Below are positions 1 through 9,342 of a DNA stretch of 33,110 nt, piece after piece. The first letter of the stretch is position 1; each line of letters begins with the position of its first letter. The position numbers and the translations under genes were made by a program. This DNA is from Cognatundibacterium curvum (GTDB lineage Bacteria > Pseudomonadota > Gammaproteobacteria > Burkholderiales > Burkholderiaceae_D): contig NZ_JACOGD010000006.1 in assembly GCF_014284235.1 (NCBI RefSeq), forward strand, positions 1-33,110. The letters run 5' to 3'. Under the pieces are notes generated by a model, which saw only the letters and a list, made by a program, of their open reading frames with translations, had not been told where the DNA came from and did not search any database.

Positions 1-397
1 TCTGTCTGTCGCTCACTCAAAATACTGACAGTTCAATTCTCTGAATTGTTACCAACTCTGAAAATCGTCTTGTTTTATTTCTTGTGAAGCATTTGATATT
101 TTTTAAGCTTGCCGCTCAGTTAAAAACCAAGCGGTGCGCTTTCATCAAGTGCTCACATTTATTGACTGTTAATTGTTAAAGATCACAGAATATTGAATTC
201 TTTTCCTGCCTGCCTTGCGGCGTTTGCTTTGAATCGTTTTGTTCGTCAGCAGCAGAGAAACGAGATTATGAAGCTTAGCCCGCTTTGTGTCAACACCCTT
301 CGATGAATTATGCTGAAATCCCTTAAAAGCAGGTTTTGAGTGTCTCGTCTTTGTTGAAATAGCAGGTGAGAACAGGCCTTGTGTTTAATGCAGCATG
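1..397. other. Non-coding stretch at left edge
   Basis: No supportable gene. The DNA is visibly AT-richer than the genes to its right. A small inverted repeat (CAATTC at 34-39, GAATTG at 43-48) is present but has no T-run. No convincing intrinsic terminator is visible just downstream of the DUF1631 gene that ends at 398. The stretch may hold the promoter of a gene to the left of the window; that cannot be judged here. Confidence 0.5.
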
Positions 398-2926
398 TCA
401 GCCTGGATAGTTATCCTGTCCTTGTGATTCGAGATGGTCTGCAGTTCGTATCATCGTAGTAATGATGCGTTCAAATGCGGGACCCGTTTCTATCAGCCTT
501 GCCTGACTACGACTGAATTGTTGCAGCAGATATTTCTGCTCTGCGATAACAGGTTCGCTCACGCCGGAAACACTGAGTACCAAAGCGCATGCATGCGGGT
601 CGATCCAATGCAGACAGGCACGTCGGGCATTGCCCTCGTACTGTATTTCCAATGGCGTACCGGAAACCAGTTTATCCAGTATAGCCCTGGGATCAAATGA
701 CTTGCCCGGCTTTAAGGCGAGCGGAATTGCTGCAGCATCCGTGTTGTGTACTTCTGATTCCAGATAACGCACCGCTAAATCAATTTCTCCGGTTACTGCA
801 CTCAGGAAAGGACGGATCACTGCATACTCTCCGCTCAGGTCTCCTTCACTACATAGCAGCGGTATATGCCGGAGTAAGAGCGCAAACCGGTTCTGCAATT
901 CCACCTGACTCAGTACCGTTCCACCTGTCGTCACCGTATTCAGGGCTTTTTGATGCGCATCGTTCAACCAGCCATACAGTGCATTTTGCTTAAAATTGTT
1001 CCAGTTAAGCAAATCCAACCCCTGCTGCAGACAACTCTTCAGTTCTGGCAATTTATCAGTCAGTAGTTGCCGATCCTCAATACTGGGTTTGGGCTGGATA
1101 CTCCAGATGACATCCGGCACGAAGGCACAGAAGCGCTGCATTTGACTCTCACTCTGCCGCGCTGCCAGCAAAATTGCTCTTGCCCACTCCAGTTCCAGGA
1201 AATTTTTGAATTGCTGTGCAAGCGAAGTATCTGCCAATGGCCGCGAAATCAATAAAGAAAGCCGGTTCTGCTCCTGATAACGCAGCTGCGCTTCTTCTAC
1301 CGACTTAACTGCCCGCCGGATCGCCTTATCCTGAACGCGCAATTCTTTCTCAACATAGATGTCGAAACGCGTATGAATTCTTTCGAATAAGCCCGGCACT
1401 TCACAATCATGTCGCGCCAGCGTCTTAAAGATTTTCGCAATTTCTGCTTCGAATTCACGTTCAGTGGCACGATGGGCAGTGACTGCCAGCATCACGCTCG
1501 AGATGCGGCTCAGCAGCAATCTGGCGGGATGCCGCGGTGCGAGCACGAAACTGCTATCCATCAAGGCTAATTGCAGGTAGAGGAATTGCAATCTGGCAAA
1601 GCTCTGCTTCAGTTCCGGTGTAATCAGCGTATCGGCAAACACACTCTCAAACAGCATGCTGACCACATCGATCATCATTTGCTGCTCAGGTTTATCGGTC
1701 AACGCACGCAAACTACGACGTTGCTCAACAAGTAAATTTCGCAGATCGCCGCGCGCATTACGCAATTCTGTCTGTTCTGTCACCCACTGTTTATGCATCT
1801 TGCCCAGCAGCTTCAGCAATACCGACTGGCTGGCAAAACGTTCCGATGCCAACATACCGGAACCGGCTGCTTCAGACTGCAATTCTTTCAGCAAAGGAAG
1901 GAGTGCAGCCGGAAAGCTCAAATCCTGGGCATTGTTGCTGGTGGCGCACTGGTTCAAGAACTGGGTATAACCTGATCCCTCAGGAAAGCGGCCGTCATCT
2001 TTACCGAAAATTCGTCGTAATACATCACCCAGTGCGAACTTGTCTGACTTCCAACTGAACTCACTGTCATTTAACTGTCCCTCATGATTCAGTTCTGCGC
2101 AAGCGGCACGTCCACGCTGCAGGCTGATAAAGTCCTTGAGACTGGGAACGGACGACATCGTCATTGCAGGAAAACCTGAAGCTGCGGCAACCACCGCTGC
2201 CCGGCCATAATGCGATGCCGAATTCGCAAATGCAGAATGTCCGAACTTCCCGGCGGGTGTATTCGATCCATCAGGGGCTTTATTCAGTCTCACTATCAGC
2301 TTGGCTTCCACGCCTTGTCGCGCCAAATCCGCATTCACTTGTTGATAAATATCAGAGATACTGCGGCCCAATGCTTCGCTAAGATGTATCACCATCAGAT
2401 TTGCGATGTCAGCCTCAAAGCGCATACTCTCAATGGCCTGCTCTATACAGCGCGCAAAAATATAGGGACGGAAGGGATTTTCGCGTTCGCGTATATCTTC
2501 CTGACCAAACAAAGTGGAAATACGCAGATTCAGCTCATTTAACTGCTGATCTGCCTGATTACGTAACAAGGTAGTGATACTGTTGAAACGCAGCGTTTCT
2601 TCGAAGCGCATGGAATCCAGCAAAGACAAGGAATCTGCCTGCTGGGTCAGGATATTACTGGCTGGACGGAAATGTGCATAACTGGTTTCCAGACCCCGAT
2701 CAAGCAACATACGCAAAAAGAACAACATTTTTTCCAGGATAGCCTGCCGCTTTTCCTGCAAGTAATAGCGCGTTTGAAAAACGGTTGCCTGCTCGACTGC
2801 AGACGAGCTGGAGCTGGCTTTAGCAAACAAAGCCTCTATCGCGTGTGGAATCAGATTTTCTATGGCAGCCTGAAAAGACTGTTCCAATACCTGTCGAGAC
2901 GCAGCCAATACTTCGCGCGGCACCAT
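398..2926 (-). CDS. DUF1631 family protein
   Basis: Predicted soluble protein of 842 residues with no signal peptide or membrane segment. It is almost wholly alpha-helical in character, with long Leu/Glu/Gln/Arg-rich stretches. The last ~100 residues change character to a beta-type segment with the pattern GTPLEIQYEG...RACLHWIDP, followed by a short helix. That resembles the C-terminal end of DUF1631 proteins as I remember them. These are large proteins of beta- and gammaproteobacteria with no established biochemical role; some are mis-annotated as thymidine phosphorylase. The ATG at 2926 has GGGA about 8 bp upstream; an overlapping out-of-frame ATG at 2930 is rejected. It lies 171 bp downstream of topB in the same direction, but a hairpin in that gap suggests separate transcripts. 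The family call comes from memory of the pattern and is moderately secure; the function is unknown. Confidence 0.7.
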   Translation of the reverse strand: MVPREVLAASRQVLEQSFQAAIENLIPHAIEALFAKASSSSSAVEQATVFQTRYYLQEKRQAILEKMLFFLRMLLDRGLETSYAHFRPASNILTQQADSLSLLDSMRFEETLRFNSITTLLRNQADQQLNELNLRISTLFGQEDIRERENPFRPYIFARCIEQAIESMRFEADIANLMVIHLSEALGRSISDIYQQVNADLARQGVEAKLIVRLNKAPDGSNTPAGKFGHSAFANSASHYGRAAVVAAASGFPAMTMSSVPSLKDFISLQRGRAACAELNHEGQLNDSEFSWKSDKFALGDVLRRIFGKDDGRFPEGSGYTQFLNQCATSNNAQDLSFPAALLPLLKELQSEAAGSGMLASERFASQSVLLKLLGKMHKQWVTEQTELRNARGDLRNLLVEQRRSLRALTDKPEQQMMIDVVSMLFESVFADTLITPELKQSFARLQFLYLQLALMDSSFVLAPRHPARLLLSRISSVMLAVTAHRATEREFEAEIAKIFKTLARHDCEVPGLFERIHTRFDIYVEKELRVQDKAIRRAVKSVEEAQLRYQEQNRLSLLISRPLADTSLAQQFKNFLELEWARAILLAARQSESQMQRFCAFVPDVIWSIQPKPSIEDRQLLTDKLPELKSCLQQGLDLLNWNNFKQNALYGWLNDAHQKALNTVTTGGTVLSQVELQNRFALLLRHIPLLCSEGDLSGEYAVIRPFLSAVTGEIDLAVRYLESEVHNTDAAAIPLALKPGKSFDPRAILDKLVSGTPLEIQYEGNARRACLHWIDPHACALVLSVSGVSEPVIAEQKYLLQQFSRSQARLIETGPAFERIITTMIRTADHLESQGQDNYPG

Positions 2927-3053
2927 ACATTTCCCAATGCAAAATTGTTATTGAGAACAATATACCGAACAAGCTTAGGAATTAGCAAATTTTGCTGAGA
3001 TAACTGTATGTTCCAGACTTCTCTGGCCGCAAAGCCGGGCCAGGGAGAAACCG

Positions 3054-3085
3054 CCGTCCGTAAGCTGACTGCTTGCGGACGACGG
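3054..3085 (-). terminator. Probable intrinsic terminator of topB
   Basis: An imperfect inverted repeat lies 13 bp beyond the topB stop codon. On the minus strand the left arm (3085-3071) pairs with the right arm (3065-3054), giving a stem of about 12 bp with one bulge and a 5-base loop. It is followed by TTTCTC, a weak T-tract. A second short stem (CTGGCC/GGCCAG) lies just beyond it, around 3023-3043. The stem is good but the poor T-run lowers confidence. Confidence 0.5.
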
Positions 3086-3097
3086 AGATGAAGAGAA

Positions 3098-5677
3098 TCA
3101 GGCCGCTTTCTTTTTACGAACGGCTGTTTTTTTGACTGCGGCTGGCGCATCGGTCTCCGCCGCCACTGCTTTCGCCTTGGCTGTTTTTGCAGGCGCTTTA
3201 GCTTTGCGCTCTTCAAATTCAAAACCTATTTTGCCATCTTTAGCGCGCACCAAAAACGCCTTAAACGGACGACGGGTGCGCTGGGAAATGAAGCCAGGTA
3301 ATAAATCGGTTTTTCCATCCACCAGCAATTTCACCATCTGTTCCGGCAAAATTTCCTGTTGCAGGATAATCCGGCCACTGCGGAAATCGCAGGCCTTAGG
3401 CTTAGCCACGGTTTTTTCACAAACATAAGCCAGACCCATTTCATACACACCACTGGCGCATTTAGGGCAAGGTCCCAAAGCGGTCTGCTGGGAAAAATCA
3501 ACGCCTTCCGCATCCTCGTCATCATCCTGATTCTGACCAAAGTCGAATTCCAGCTTCAGATTATTGTGCTCGGTATCAGGAACGATTTTCAAAATCGCGG
3601 CAAAAGGTCTGCCCATTTTTGAGCGGAAGCCTTGTAAAGGTCCGATTTCTCGCTTAGCCAGCAGCTCTTCCACTTCAGCGACTTCAAACTGACGGCTACC
3701 CGGTACTTTGCTCATAGAGAAGCTACATTGGGTGCAGGCAAAGCGACGGTAATTCTCTTTGACGACGCCACCACAATGCGGACACGGGGTGTGCAGGGTC
3801 GCATAGTCACCGGGTATGGTGTCGTTGTCATATTCTTTGGCACGCTTGACGATGATTTGGGTCATCTGGGCAATTTCGCGCATGAATTCATCACGGCTGA
3901 TTTTGCCTTTTTCCATTTGTGACAGCTTATATTCCCATTCACCGGTCAGCTCTGGCGACGTCAGCTCATCCACCCCTAAACCACGCAGCAAGGTCATCAA
4001 TTGAAATGCCTTGGCCGTCGGCATCAGTTCGCGGCCTTCACGCAGCAAGTATTTTTCAGTGAGTAAACCTTCGATAATTGCTGCGCGGGTGGCTGGCGTA
4101 CCCAGCCCTTTACCTGCCATCGCCTCACGTAATTCACCGTCATCGACCAGCTTACCTGCACCTTCCATCGCAGACAGTAAAGTCGCTTCTGAATAACGGG
4201 CTGGCGGCTTAGTGAACAGGCCGTGTGCCTGGACTTCTTCGGTAATGACTTTCTCACCTTTAGCCACCGGCACTAACGTGCCTTTGCCATCGCCGTCTTT
4301 TTCTTCCAGCGCTTCCTTGCCATAAATCGCCAGCCAGCCCGCCTGGGTCATCACCTTGCCTTCAGTTTTGAACTGATGGCCGGAAACTTCAGTAATGCGG
4401 GTCGTGACCTGGAATTCAGCCGCCGGGAAGAACACCGCCATAAAACGGCGTGTGACTAAGTCATACAATTTCTGTTCAGGCTCAGACAGATTTTTCGGCG
4501 CCTGGCCAGTCGGAATAATCGCAAAGTGATCACTGATCTTGCTATTATCAAAAATCCGCTTGTTCGGCTTGATCCAGCTATTCTTCAAAATCTGTGCCGC
4601 GAACTGCTGGTAATTATGATTTTCTGAAATATTTTCCAGTATCTGCTTCGTGGTTGGCAGATAGTCTTCCGGCAAATGACGGGAATCGGTACGCGGATAG
4701 GTTAAGACCTTATGCTTTTCGTACAAAGCTTGCGCCAGCCCCAAGGTATTTTTTGCAGAGAAACCGAATTTGGCATTCGCTTCACGTTGCAGGCTGGTCA
4801 GATCAAACAAAGCCGGTGCCATCTGGGTTGCCGGTTTGGATTCTTCACTGACATTACCCTGGCGACCACGGCATGCGGCGACAATAGACTCGGCTGCTGC
4901 TTTACTCCATAAGCGCTCGGCTTTCTTTTCCGTGTCATGCTCGTCTTTTTTGAAATTCGGATCAAGCCAGCGGCCTTCGTAAATCCCGGCGGCGCAGACA
5001 AATTCCGCACGTACTTCCCAAAAATCACGGGAAACGAATTTCTTAATTTTTTCTTCGCGTTCTACCACGATGGACAGCGTTGGCGTCTGCACACGACCGA
5101 CCGTAGTCAGATAAAAGCCGCCTTCTTTAGAATTAAAGGCTGTCATCGCACGGGTACCATTGATACCAATGAGCCAGTCAGACTCGGAACGGCAGCGCGC
5201 TGCATCTGCCAGCGGCAACATGTCGGCATCACTGCGCAGCTTGTGGAAACCGTCGCGTATCGCGGTTGGTGTCATCGATTGCAGCCATAAGCGCTGCACT
5301 GGCTGTTTAGCCTTGGCATGCTGAGCGATCAGACGAAAAATCAACTCCCCTTCGCGGCCCGCGTCACAGGCGTTGATGAGTTGACTGACATCTTTACGCT
5401 TAATCAGCTTGGTCAGCACTTTCAGGCGCGACTCGGTTTTTGCAATCGGGTTGAGTGCGAAATGTGGCGGTATCATCGGCAAATGGGTGAAGCTCCATTT
5501 ACCGCGTTTAACATCGTATTCTTCCGGAACCGTAATTTCCAGCAAATGACCGACCGCCGACGACAACACATAATCATCAGACTCAAAAAAGTCATCATGC
5601 TTGGTAAATCCTCCCAAAGCTTTCGCTATGTCAGCGGCGACAGAAGGTTTTTCGGCAATGATGAGCGTTTTTGTCAT
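3098..5677 (-). CDS. topB: DNA topoisomerase III
   Basis: Type IA topoisomerase that passes single strands and decatenates replication or recombination intermediates. The N-terminal Toprim domain shows Glu9 in IIAEKPS and the acidic motif DAGREGE starting at Asp105. The catalytic tyrosine is Tyr327 in the signature YPRTDSR (E. coli TopB uses Tyr328). At 859 residues it is longer than E. coli TopB (653). The extra C-terminal part holds a zinc ribbon (Cys632, Cys635, Cys648, Cys651), a second Cys cluster (Cys737, Cys740, Cys753, Cys763) and two topoisomerase C-terminal repeats (GRPFAAIL and RRPFKAFL). The end is a Lys/Ala-rich basic tail likely to bind DNA. This long form is common in betaproteobacteria. 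The ATG at 5677 gives the canonical MTKTLIIAEKPS start. It follows smg after 164 bp, and a 7-bp inverted repeat at 5717-5736 lies just upstream. Confidence 0.97.
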   Translation of the reverse strand: MTKTLIIAEKPSVAADIAKALGGFTKHDDFFESDDYVLSSAVGHLLEITVPEEYDVKRGKWSFTHLPMIPPHFALNPIAKTESRLKVLTKLIKRKDVSQLINACDAGREGELIFRLIAQHAKAKQPVQRLWLQSMTPTAIRDGFHKLRSDADMLPLADAARCRSESDWLIGINGTRAMTAFNSKEGGFYLTTVGRVQTPTLSIVVEREEKIKKFVSRDFWEVRAEFVCAAGIYEGRWLDPNFKKDEHDTEKKAERLWSKAAAESIVAACRGRQGNVSEESKPATQMAPALFDLTSLQREANAKFGFSAKNTLGLAQALYEKHKVLTYPRTDSRHLPEDYLPTTKQILENISENHNYQQFAAQILKNSWIKPNKRIFDNSKISDHFAIIPTGQAPKNLSEPEQKLYDLVTRRFMAVFFPAAEFQVTTRITEVSGHQFKTEGKVMTQAGWLAIYGKEALEEKDGDGKGTLVPVAKGEKVITEEVQAHGLFTKPPARYSEATLLSAMEGAGKLVDDGELREAMAGKGLGTPATRAAIIEGLLTEKYLLREGRELMPTAKAFQLMTLLRGLGVDELTSPELTGEWEYKLSQMEKGKISRDEFMREIAQMTQIIVKRAKEYDNDTIPGDYATLHTPCPHCGGVVKENYRRFACTQCSFSMSKVPGSRQFEVAEVEELLAKREIGPLQGFRSKMGRPFAAILKIVPDTEHNNLKLEFDFGQNQDDDEDAEGVDFSQQTALGPCPKCASGVYEMGLAYVCEKTVAKPKACDFRSGRIILQQEILPEQMVKLLVDGKTDLLPGFISQRTRRPFKAFLVRAKDGKIGFEFEERKAKAPAKTAKAKAVAAETDAPAAVKKTAVRKKKAA

Positions 5678-5716
5678 TTCGGAATTCTCGGATGGTTTGG
5701 TACTACAAATGTCGAA

Positions 5717-5736
5717 TTTGCAACATTTATTGCAAA
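5717..5736. promoter_or_regulatory. Inverted repeat upstream of topB
   Basis: TTTGCAA at 5717-5723 and TTGCAAA at 5730-5736 form a perfect 7-bp inverted repeat with a 6-bp AT-rich spacer. It lies 40-60 bp upstream of the topB start codon, where an operator would be expected. I could not place a convincing -35/-10 pair beside it, and no regulator can be named. Confidence 0.3.
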
Positions 5737-5841
5737 ATAAGCGTAAGACTAACCTAAATTAGCGCGCAATAATAATCGGAGCTGGCAAGAAACCGCAATG
5801 CAGACCAGATTTTTGCGGGAAATCTTTCGTAAAAGAAAGGA

Positions 5842-6306
5842 TTAATGTAAAAGCCGGGGTTCGTTGTCGTCATCTGACAACAATAACTCGTCAAACATTA
5901 ACATGTCGGGCTCTGCGCCCTGACTCCACAGCATCATCAGCACGATAATGCGCAGCTTTTCCAAAGGCAGGGGAGACTCGTTCACTGCCAGCGCGCGCTC
6001 AATCACAATTTCACGCTGATGGAAACTCAATAAGCCTGCAGATTCCAGAAACTGTATAAAACCTATCGCCTGCGGACCCAGCACGTGCATTTCAGATTGC
6101 GCATAAATGCGGAAACCAGTTGATGTCTGTACCGGCATCTGTGCTTTATCAGAGGTGGTGGCGAGCCCGGTCAGCCAGTCTATCGCTTCAGAAATTTCAT
6201 CTTCAGGAAAACCAACTGCAGAGAGTTTTTTGACCAGCGCCGCCGTATCGGGGCAAGCTTCGGGCCGATAATACGTTTCGTAGAGGTATACAAGAATATC
6301 AAACAT
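5842..6306 (-). CDS. smg: Smg family protein (DUF494)
   Basis: Small soluble protein of 154 residues, matching the usual length of Smg/DUF494 (E. coli Smg, 157). The start at 6306 gives [13 protein letters not shown], the typical family N-terminus. The longer open frame back to 6555 overlaps the 3' end of dprA and is not used. Typical family features are the acidic N-terminal half with [14 protein letters not shown] and the C-terminal segment with [13 protein letters not shown]. The biochemical function is not established; the gene is habitually found next to dprA and topB, as here. It lies 106 bp downstream of dprA in the same direction. A TATAAT-like hexamer sits in that gap on the minus strand without a good -35, so independent transcription is possible but unproven. 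The ribosome binding site is weak. Confidence 0.9.
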   Translation of the reverse strand: MFDILVYLYETYYRPEACPDTAALVKKLSAVGFPEDEISEAIDWLTGLATTSDKAQMPVQTSTGFRIYAQSEMHVLGPQAIGFIQFLESAGLLSFHQREIVIERALAVNESPLPLEKLRIIVLMMLWSQGAEPDMLMFDELLLSDDDNEPRLLH

Positions 6307-6412
6307 GCGCCTACTGTATCCGTTGCTTTGCTCTGGCACAAGTCCCCGTGCACAGATTATATGTATCAAGTCAGCACTGCCCAGCGCGCAGCGCCAGCTT
6401 ACTTCCAAAAAA

Positions 6413-7525
6413 TTAACACAAACGCCTGACCAGCCCACCAGGCAAAGTCTCGACCATTCCGGATAATTCCAACTCCAGTAACTGCGCTTGCAAACTGGCC
6501 AAATCCATTCCTGTCCTTGCCCCCAGCTCGTCCAGCGGCACCGGGTCGTAGGCAAGCTGCTGTAGCAGTGCGCTGACTGGCTCCAAATCGCATGACGCTG
6601 GATTCAACACGGACGCAGCCCCTGAGGCAAATGATGCAGGCACAGCCGCATCGAACCAGGCCAGCTCTTCCAGAATGTCTTGCGCGGACTCCACCAGTTT
6701 CGCCCCCTGTTTAATCAACTGATGGCAGCCTTTGGCGAGCGGAGAATGTATCGAGCCGGGGATCGCAAAGACTTCCCGCCCCTGCTCCGCCGCCAGCCGC
6801 GCCGTGATCAGTGAACCCGATTGGGCGGCGGCTTCCACCACCAGTACTCCTGCCGCCAAACCAGAGATGAGTCGGTTGCGGCGTGGAAAATTCCCGGCGA
6901 TGGCAGGCGTTCCAAGTGAGTATTCACTAATAATACAGCCTTTATCCGCTATGGCTTTTTCTAAATTCTTATGGCGGGCAGGGTAGATGATATCGACACC
7001 GGTACCGACTACCGCAATGGTGGACCCGCAATATGCTAAGGCCGCCTCATGCGCTGCGGCGTCGATGCCGGCCGCCATGCCGGAACTGATACAAATCCCG
7101 GCCTGTGAAAGATGCTCAGCAAACCAGCCAGCATTGCGCACTCCCTGCACACTGGCGTTGCGACTGCCCACCACACCCAGGCTGCGTGCGGATAACAGGT
7201 CGATACGGCCTTTCACATACAGCAGCAGCGGAGGATCAGGGATTTCCAGCAAAGTCGCCGGATAAGCAGCATCCGCGAGTGTAATCAGGTGATGGGAAGG
7301 GTTCTGTAGCCAGGTATCGGTTTGCTCCGCAAGACGTAACAAGGAAGCTGAGGCCGGTGCCAGCAATGCCTCTGCCAACCTGGGGGGGACGATAGCAGTC
7401 AGCTGTGTTGTGCTGGCTGCAAAAATTTGTGAAGGTAAGCCAAATGCTGCCAGCAAGCGTCGTGCTGTTTCCGGCCCGACGCCCTTGGTATGTTGCAAAC
7501 GTAACCAGTAAAACCAGTCTGGCAA
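6413..7525 (-). CDS. dprA: DNA-processing protein DprA
   Basis: DprA binds incoming single-stranded DNA in natural transformation and loads RecA. About 370 residues, the normal length. Order of parts: an N-terminal helix-hairpin-helix/SAM-like region ([16 protein letters not shown]); the Rossmann-type core with [32 protein letters not shown] and [10 protein letters not shown]; and a C-terminal winged-helix domain from about residue 310. There is no in-frame ATG. Two adjacent TTG codons lie at 7526-7528 and 7523-7525. The strong Shine-Dalgarno sequence GGAGGAG is 2 bp from the first and 5 bp from the second, so I chose the second. The upstream ATG inside ATGGAGGAG is in another frame. The LysM gene stops only about 20 bp upstream, so the two are probably co-transcribed. 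Its presence suggests, but does not prove, competence. Confidence 0.96.
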   Translation of the reverse strand: MPDWFYWLRLQHTKGVGPETARRLLAAFGLPSQIFAASTTQLTAIVPPRLAEALLAPASASLLRLAEQTDTWLQNPSHHLITLADAAYPATLLEIPDPPLLLYVKGRIDLLSARSLGVVGSRNASVQGVRNAGWFAEHLSQAGICISSGMAAGIDAAAHEAALAYCGSTIAVVGTGVDIIYPARHKNLEKAIADKGCIISEYSLGTPAIAGNFPRRNRLISGLAAGVLVVEAAAQSGSLITARLAAEQGREVFAIPGSIHSPLAKGCHQLIKQGAKLVESAQDILEELAWFDAAVPASFASGAASVLNPASCDLEPVSALLQQLAYDPVPLDELGARTGMDLASLQAQLLELELSGMVETLPGGLVRRLC

Positions 7526-7544
7526 CAAAACTCCTCCATTATGC

Positions 7545-8660
7545 TTACTGCGGAGACTGCGCGATATCTCCTACTTTCACAAAGTCTGTGACTTGCATCA
7601 CCAGACCATAAGAAATCGTATCAAACACGCGGAAAATAAATACATGACCGTACTGCTCATCAGGTAGTTTGATGAGGCGATTACCATCAGTACGATCCTT
7701 CACTGTCGCCCCATAACGCTGCAATGACAACACGGTTCCCAGATCGATCCCATGTTCCCGGCCACGGTTAATCGTCACAATCTGGTTTTGCCCTGCGACC
7801 GACACACCGCCATACACACTGACTATCCTTGCCTTGATCTCATCATAGGGCGGATGCGGCACATAACTCAGAATAGGCGTTGGCGGAATCGGCAATAAGC
7901 GGTCGCCGACCGACATTTCCTCTTTCGAGTTTACTACGGTAAAGGTGTGCACATCACCATTCTCGTCACCTTCCCGGTCCAGCTTGACCGTTCCGACGAA
8001 TGCGGCTTCATAACCGATGATATTCCCGCTTTCAGGATCTTTCAACGGAGTGCCGGGACGAAATACCTGGAATGAGGTCCCCCCCTCCAGATCACCCCGT
8101 ACGTAGGCTTTTTCATTCTGACCCAGATTCACACGGCTTTCCGGAGCCGCCACGATACGCGGGGTACGTTCCAGCGTGTTCACGTCCACCACCATAGGCT
8201 GGGATAAAAATGGTTCAATTGCCGATGCCGGGATAGAGCGGATCGCATTTGCGCCCAAACCCTGCACACGCGCACGTGGCGATAATTTAACGGTAGCCAC
8301 ACCACCAACCATACCTTCACCCGATGCATTTGCCAGACGTAAACGCTGGTTGACGCGATCAAAATACACGATCTGTCCAGGATAGATCCAGTGCGGGTTA
8401 CGGATATCTTCTTTGTTCATGCCCCATACTTGCGGCCAGCACCATGGATTTTGCAAAAAACGCGAAGAAATACCCCACAGCGTATCGCCGTTGACGACCA
8501 CATGTTTGTCGGGCGCATCCGGCAGAAAGCTACATTTACTCTTGGCAGCGACGGCCTGAGCCTGTGCAATCGTCGCATCAGCCGGAGCCGCGTGAGAGAC
8601 AGCGGAGACCAGAGGAAGGCCTGCAACGAGGAAGGCGGCGATTGTGCTAAACTTTTTCAT
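7545..8660 (-). CDS. Secreted LysM-domain protein
   Basis: Predicted exported protein of 371 residues. An N-terminal signal peptide (MKKFSTIAAFLVAGLPLVSA, cut probable after SHA near residue 24) is followed by one LysM domain at about residues 53-101. The domain shows the usual features: VVNGDTLWGISSRFL near its start and WIYPGQIVYF at its end. LysM domains bind peptidoglycan. The remaining ~270 residues are beta-rich with no catalytic motif that I recognise. Proteins of this architecture are regularly found just upstream of dprA in Burkholderiales; their role is not established. The ATG at 8660 is preferred over one two codons upstream (8666) because only it leaves room for the weak GGAT ribosome binding site. 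It is divergent from def, with about 150 bp between start codons, and begins the minus-strand run into dprA and smg. Confidence 0.88.
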   Translation of the reverse strand: MKKFSTIAAFLVAGLPLVSAVSHAAPADATIAQAQAVAAKSKCSFLPDAPDKHVVVNGDTLWGISSRFLQNPWCWPQVWGMNKEDIRNPHWIYPGQIVYFDRVNQRLRLANASGEGMVGGVATVKLSPRARVQGLGANAIRSIPASAIEPFLSQPMVVDVNTLERTPRIVAAPESRVNLGQNEKAYVRGDLEGGTSFQVFRPGTPLKDPESGNIIGYEAAFVGTVKLDREGDENGDVHTFTVVNSKEEMSVGDRLLPIPPTPILSYVPHPPYDEIKARIVSVYGGVSVAGQNQIVTINRGREHGIDLGTVLSLQRYGATVKDRTDGNRLIKLPDEQYGHVFIFRVFDTISYGLVMQVTDFVKVGDIAQSPQ

Positions 8661-8814
8661 GAACATTATCCGATGCAAAATGCTGCAATCCGCAAACTGG
8701 CGAGTAGGCACTAGCTTGCAAAACTTGCCAAATTGAATCAAATTCTGCCCATAAATCCTTGAACTAGCAAGAAAAACCGCGTAAACCTGTTTCCGGCTTG
8801 TTGCGAAAAATCTT

Positions 8815-9342
8815 ATGTCTATACTAAATATTTTGTGTTATCCCGACCCACGTCTGCATACCGTGGCGAAACCTGTCACGGTATTCGATGACAAGCTGAA
8901 ACAATTCATTGCCGACATGGCTGAGACCATGTACGACGCACCCGGTGTTGGCCTGGCCGCATCACAGGTAAATGTGCATGAACAAGTCGTCGTCATTGAT
9001 GTTTCTGAGTCAAATGACCAGTTACAGGTGTTTATTAACCCTGAAATCACCTGGTCCAGCGAAGAAAAGCGTGTCTATGACGAAGGTTGTCTGTCCGTTC
9101 CTGGCATCTATGATGGCGTCGAGCGCCCGGCAGAAGTTAAGGTGAAGGCACTCGATGGCGACGGAAAACCGTTTGAAATTCATTGCAAAGACTTGCTAGC
9201 AGTCTGTATTCAACACGAAATGGACCACTTAAAAGGCAAGGTTTTTGTTGAATATTTGTCCCCGCTAAAACGTAACCGTATTAAAACAAAGTTACAAAAA
9301 GAAGAGCGCGAAAAACAACGGAATCAGGCTGGTCGTCGATGA
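8815..9342 (+). CDS. def: Peptide deformylase
   Basis: Removes the formyl group from the N-terminal methionine of new proteins. At 175 residues it is the normal size for a Gram-negative type 1 enzyme. All three motifs are intact: GVGLAASQ at 44-51, EGCLSVP with metal ligand Cys92, and QHEMDH with metal ligands His134 and His138 and catalytic Glu135. The C-terminal tail is strongly basic, as is usual. The gene overlaps fmt by 4 bp (ATGA), which links translation of deformylase and formyltransferase. The ATG at 8815 gives the standard N-terminus but has no strong Shine-Dalgarno sequence. A weak promoter-like pair (TTGAAC at 8759, TAAACC at 8782) is all I can see upstream. Confidence 0.97.
   Translation: MSILNILCYPDPRLHTVAKPVTVFDDKLKQFIADMAETMYDAPGVGLAASQVNVHEQVVVIDVSESNDQLQVFINPEITWSSEEKRVYDEGCLSVPGIYDGVERPAEVKVKALDGDGKPFEIHCKDLLAVCIQHEMDHLKGKVFVEYLSPLKRNRIKTKLQKEEREKQRNQAGRR

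Noticed and set aside
5842..6555. Longer smg start giving 237 residues
   Set aside because: The extension overlaps dprA and has no conserved residues; the Smg family begins at MFDIL (6306).
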